Assembly: GCA_937981945.1 (NCBI GenBank)
Contig: CALJNJ010000145.1
Coordinates: 1-8,374 of the forward strand
Reading direction: 5' to 3'
Length of the DNA stretch: 8,374 bases
Source of the DNA: an uncultured Caulobacterales bacterium
GTDB lineage: Bacteria > Pseudomonadota > Alphaproteobacteria > Caulobacterales > Maricaulaceae
Translations under genes and position numbers: made by a program
Part shown: positions 6,578 to 8,374 of the stretch, one piece after another
Layout: each line of letters starts with the position of its first letter
How positions within the stretch are numbered: position 1 is the first letter of the stretch
Notes under the pieces: model-generated
The model's input: the letters and a program-made list of their open reading frames with translations, nothing else
Told to the model about the DNA's origin: nothing
Database searches by the model: none

Positions 6578-6601
6578 TGAAGCCGTTGATAATTGGCTTC
6601 A
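6578..6601 (-). other. Hairpin spanning the lysK stop codon
   Basis: TGAAGCC and GGCTTCA form a perfect 7-base stem with a 10-base loop, and the first arm includes the lysK TGA. On the minus strand it is followed by AAAAACG rather than a T-tract, so it is not a standard intrinsic terminator. It could stabilise the lysK mRNA end or assist another form of termination. Confidence 0.4.
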
Positions 6602-8203
6602 GCCAAACTTTCCGGCCAGAGCGTTGTCAATCAATTGCGCTGTTTCATCGGGGCCGTAAATAGCCACAAAAGAGCCAAAACGCGGGCCCTGGGTTTGGCC
6701 CAGACACACTTCGTAAATGGCTTTGAACCAATTGCGCAGATTTTCAAATTCGTGATCTTTGCCCACGCTGAAAATCAGGGTTTGCAAAGCTTCGCTGTCA
6801 GCTTGTTCGGCTTCAGGCACTTGGCGCAGGCGTCCGGCTAAATCCATGAGCGCCGCGCCTTCTTGTTCAGTGGGCGTGCGATAGGTTTTAGACGGTTTTA
6901 CGAAGTCCTCATAATAGCGCACCGCATAGCCGGCGAGTTTATCAAGGACCGGATAATCGGCGGCGTTGGCGCCGGGTGAATATCGCTCAATAAAGCCCCA
7001 CAAAATATCTTTGTCCGAAGCGTTACTGGCGGAAACCAAATTCAGTAAAAGCGCGAAACTGACCGGAGTTGTATCCTGCGGCGGGCGTCCCGCGTGAATA
7101 TGCCAAACCGGATTATTGATTTTTTGATCGGCGTCTTGGCGCTGATAGGCATTGAGATGCTGGAAATATTCATCAACGGCTTTGGGAATGACATCAAAGA
7201 ATAAGCGCTTTGCCGTTCGCGGCTTCGTGAACATATAAAGCGCCAAGCTTTCGGGCGTGGCATAGGTCAGCCATTCATCAATGGATATGCCATTGCCTTT
7301 GGTCTTGGAAATTTTTTCGCCTTTGTCGTCCAAAAACAATTCATAGACATATTGCACGGGCGGCTGAGCGCCGAGAATTTTACAAATTCGCGAATAAATA
7401 ATGCTGTTGGCCTGATGGTCTTTCCCGAACATTTCAAAATCAACGCCGAGAGCAGCCCAGCGCATTCCGAAATCCGGTTTCCATTGCAGTTTGGCATTGC
7501 CGCCGGTGACTTTAACGGTCACCTCCGTTCCGTCACTGTCATCAAATGTTATCGTGCCGTCTTTAGCGTTGACCGATTTCATGGGCACGTAAAGAACTTG
7601 GCCCGTGCTTGGCGAAATCGGCAAAAACGGACTATAGGTCGCGCGGCGCTCTTCGCCGAGGGTCGGCAACATCACATTCATGATGTCATCGAATTTCTCA
7701 AGCGCGCGTAACAACATGCCGTCATAGACGCCGGCCTTATAAAGGTCCGTGGCGGACTTGAACTCATATTCAAACCCGAACCCGTCAAGGAACTCTCTGA
7801 GCTTATGATTATTATGGTGCCCAAAACTTTCGTGACAGCCAAACGGATCCGGAACATCGGTCAGAGGCTTACCCAGATTGGCTTGCAGCATATCCTGCTC
7901 GGGCATATTGCCCGGAACTTTGCGCATACCGTCCATGTCATCGGAGACACAGATGAGGCGCATGGGAATTTTATCTTCGGTTAGGGCGCGAAAAGCTTCC
8001 ATCACCATAATGGTCCGCACAACTTCGCCAAAGGTACCGATATGGGGCAGGCCCGACGGGCCATAGCCGGTCTCAAACACCACAGGTTTATCGCCGCGTT
8101 CAATGCCGCGTTTCTTTTCAATATCCAGACGTTTCAGGATTTGACGGGCCTGTTCAAAGGGCCAGGCTTTTGCCTTCATATAATCCGGTTGATCCGTGCT
8201 CAT
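6599..8203 (-). CDS. lysK: Lysyl-tRNA synthetase, class I
   Basis: This enzyme charges tRNA-Lys with lysine using ATP in the cytoplasm. The 534-residue sequence has class I features, unlike the class II LysS of E. coli. The HIGH-like motif is PHIG at 53-56 within [14 protein letters not shown]. The KMSKS-like motif is KISKT at 297-301 within [11 protein letters not shown]. Between them lies the Rossmann-fold active-site region, with [13 protein letters not shown] (85-97) and [16 protein letters not shown] (259-274). The helical C-terminal half carries the anticodon-binding cage. Length matches bacterial class I forms (about 520-550). Class I LysRS is typical of archaea, spirochaetes and many alphaproteobacteria. 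The ATG at 8203 has GAGG five bases upstream. The gene follows a ureohydrolase gene on the same strand after 66 bases and precedes the glutathione S-transferase gene. Confidence 0.96.
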   Translation of the reverse strand: MSTDQPDYMKAKAWPFEQARQILKRLDIEKKRGIERGDKPVVFETGYGPSGLPHIGTFGEVVRTIMVMEAFRALTEDKIPMRLICVSDDMDGMRKVPGNMPEQDMLQANLGKPLTDVPDPFGCHESFGHHNNHKLREFLDGFGFEYEFKSATDLYKAGVYDGMLLRALEKFDDIMNVMLPTLGEERRATYSPFLPISPSTGQVLYVPMKSVNAKDGTITFDDSDGTEVTVKVTGGNAKLQWKPDFGMRWAALGVDFEMFGKDHQANSIIYSRICKILGAQPPVQYVYELFLDDKGEKISKTKGNGISIDEWLTYATPESLALYMFTKPRTAKRLFFDVIPKAVDEYFQHLNAYQRQDADQKINNPVWHIHAGRPPQDTTPVSFALLLNLVSASNASDKDILWGFIERYSPGANAADYPVLDKLAGYAVRYYEDFVKPSKTYRTPTEQEGAALMDLAGRLRQVPEAEQADSEALQTLIFSVGKDHEFENLRNWFKAIYEVCLGQTQGPRFGSFVAIYGPDETAQLIDNALAGKFG

Positions 8204-8208
8204 TTGTG

Positions 8209-8212
8209 CCTC
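8209..8212 (-). promoter_or_regulatory. Ribosome binding site of lysK
   Basis: On the minus strand GAGG ends five bases before the ATG at 8203-8201. This favours that start over the in-frame Met at codon 9. Confidence 0.7.
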
Positions 8213-8269
8213 GAGAAAATAACAGTGCCACCTAGGGCTTTAGGGCTGTCAGGTCAACGACAAAGCCGG

Positions 8270-8374
8270 TCATTTCGCCAGAGCGCTGCCGAGCTCTTTC
8301 AGGAATTTAACGGCGACATAGGCGGTCATAGGGCCAATATCTTTGCGCGGATTATATTCGACAATGTCGCCGCC
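8270..8374 (-). CDS. Ureohydrolase (arginase/agmatinase family), last 34 codons only
   Basis: Reading inward from the right edge on the minus strand gives 34 codons ending in TGA at 8272-8270. The segment GGDIVEYNPRKD, followed by MTAYVAVKFLKELG, matches the final strand and helix of arginase, agmatinase and formimidoylglutamase proteins, whose usual pattern is G-x-D-(I/V)-V-E-x-N-P-x-x-D followed by T-A-x-x-A-x-K. These enzymes use two Mn ions to hydrolyse guanidino groups and release urea or formamide. The metal-binding motifs lie outside the window, so the substrate cannot be assigned. The gene is upstream of lysK on the same strand. Confidence 0.72.
   Translation of the reverse strand, partial: GGDIVEYNPRKDIGPMTAYVAVKFLKELGSALAK

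Noticed and set aside
6578..6601. Hairpin at the lysK stop considered as an intrinsic terminator.
   Set aside because: The stem is followed by A residues, not T residues, in the direction of lysK transcription.
8233..8247. TAGGGCT repeated at period 8 between lysK and the ureohydrolase gene.
   Set aside because: There are only two short copies with no further repeats or inverted partner, so chance is a sufficient explanation.

Overview
The window looks like ordinary chromosome from an alphaproteobacterium of moderate GC content, by eye a little above 50 percent (not computed). Three things point there. alkB is divergent from dnaK, an arrangement I recall from Caulobacter crescentus. The lysyl-tRNA synthetase is the class I type, which among Proteobacteria is mainly alphaproteobacterial. 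The alkB-dnaK spacer carries clustered GANTC motifs, the target of the alphaproteobacterial methylase CcrM. A Caulobacter/Hyphomonas-like lineage is my best guess. I see no mobile element, CRISPR array, tRNA or rRNA.

Left block (1-751): most of an alkB DNA-dealkylation gene runs leftwards off the window edge. A 182-base divergent spacer separates it from dnaK. The spacer holds a good RpoH (sigma-32) heat-shock promoter, three GAGTC sites and a roughly 85-base dnaK leader.

Middle block (752-5851, all +): dnaK, a hairpin-rich 109-base gap with an intrinsic terminator, a 2-oxoglutarate/Fe(II) oxygenase, an FkbM-family methyltransferase, dnaJ, and a small four-helix membrane protein of unknown function. 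dnaK and dnaJ, usually adjacent, are split by two modification-enzyme genes. The methyltransferase frame is broken by a single in-frame TAA. The same frame then continues with a convincing FkbM C-terminal tail and ends in an 8-base ATGTCTAA overlap with the dnaJ start. This suggests a recent nonsense mutation, or a sequence error, in a gene that was translationally coupled to dnaJ.

Right block (5852-8374, all -): the last 34 codons of a ureohydrolase (arginase/agmatinase family), then a class I lysyl-tRNA synthetase, then a glutathione S-transferase with its own extended -10 promoter. The stop codons of the membrane protein (+) and the glutathione S-transferase (-) abut with no gap.

Functionally, DnaK and DnaJ form the Hsp70 folding machine under heat-shock control, while AlkB and the glutathione S-transferase are damage or detoxification enzymes. 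The oxygenase/methyltransferase pair has no visible substrate. I found no clearly new multi-gene system. The observations most worth checking are the interrupted methyltransferase and its unusual placement inside the dnaK-dnaJ locus.
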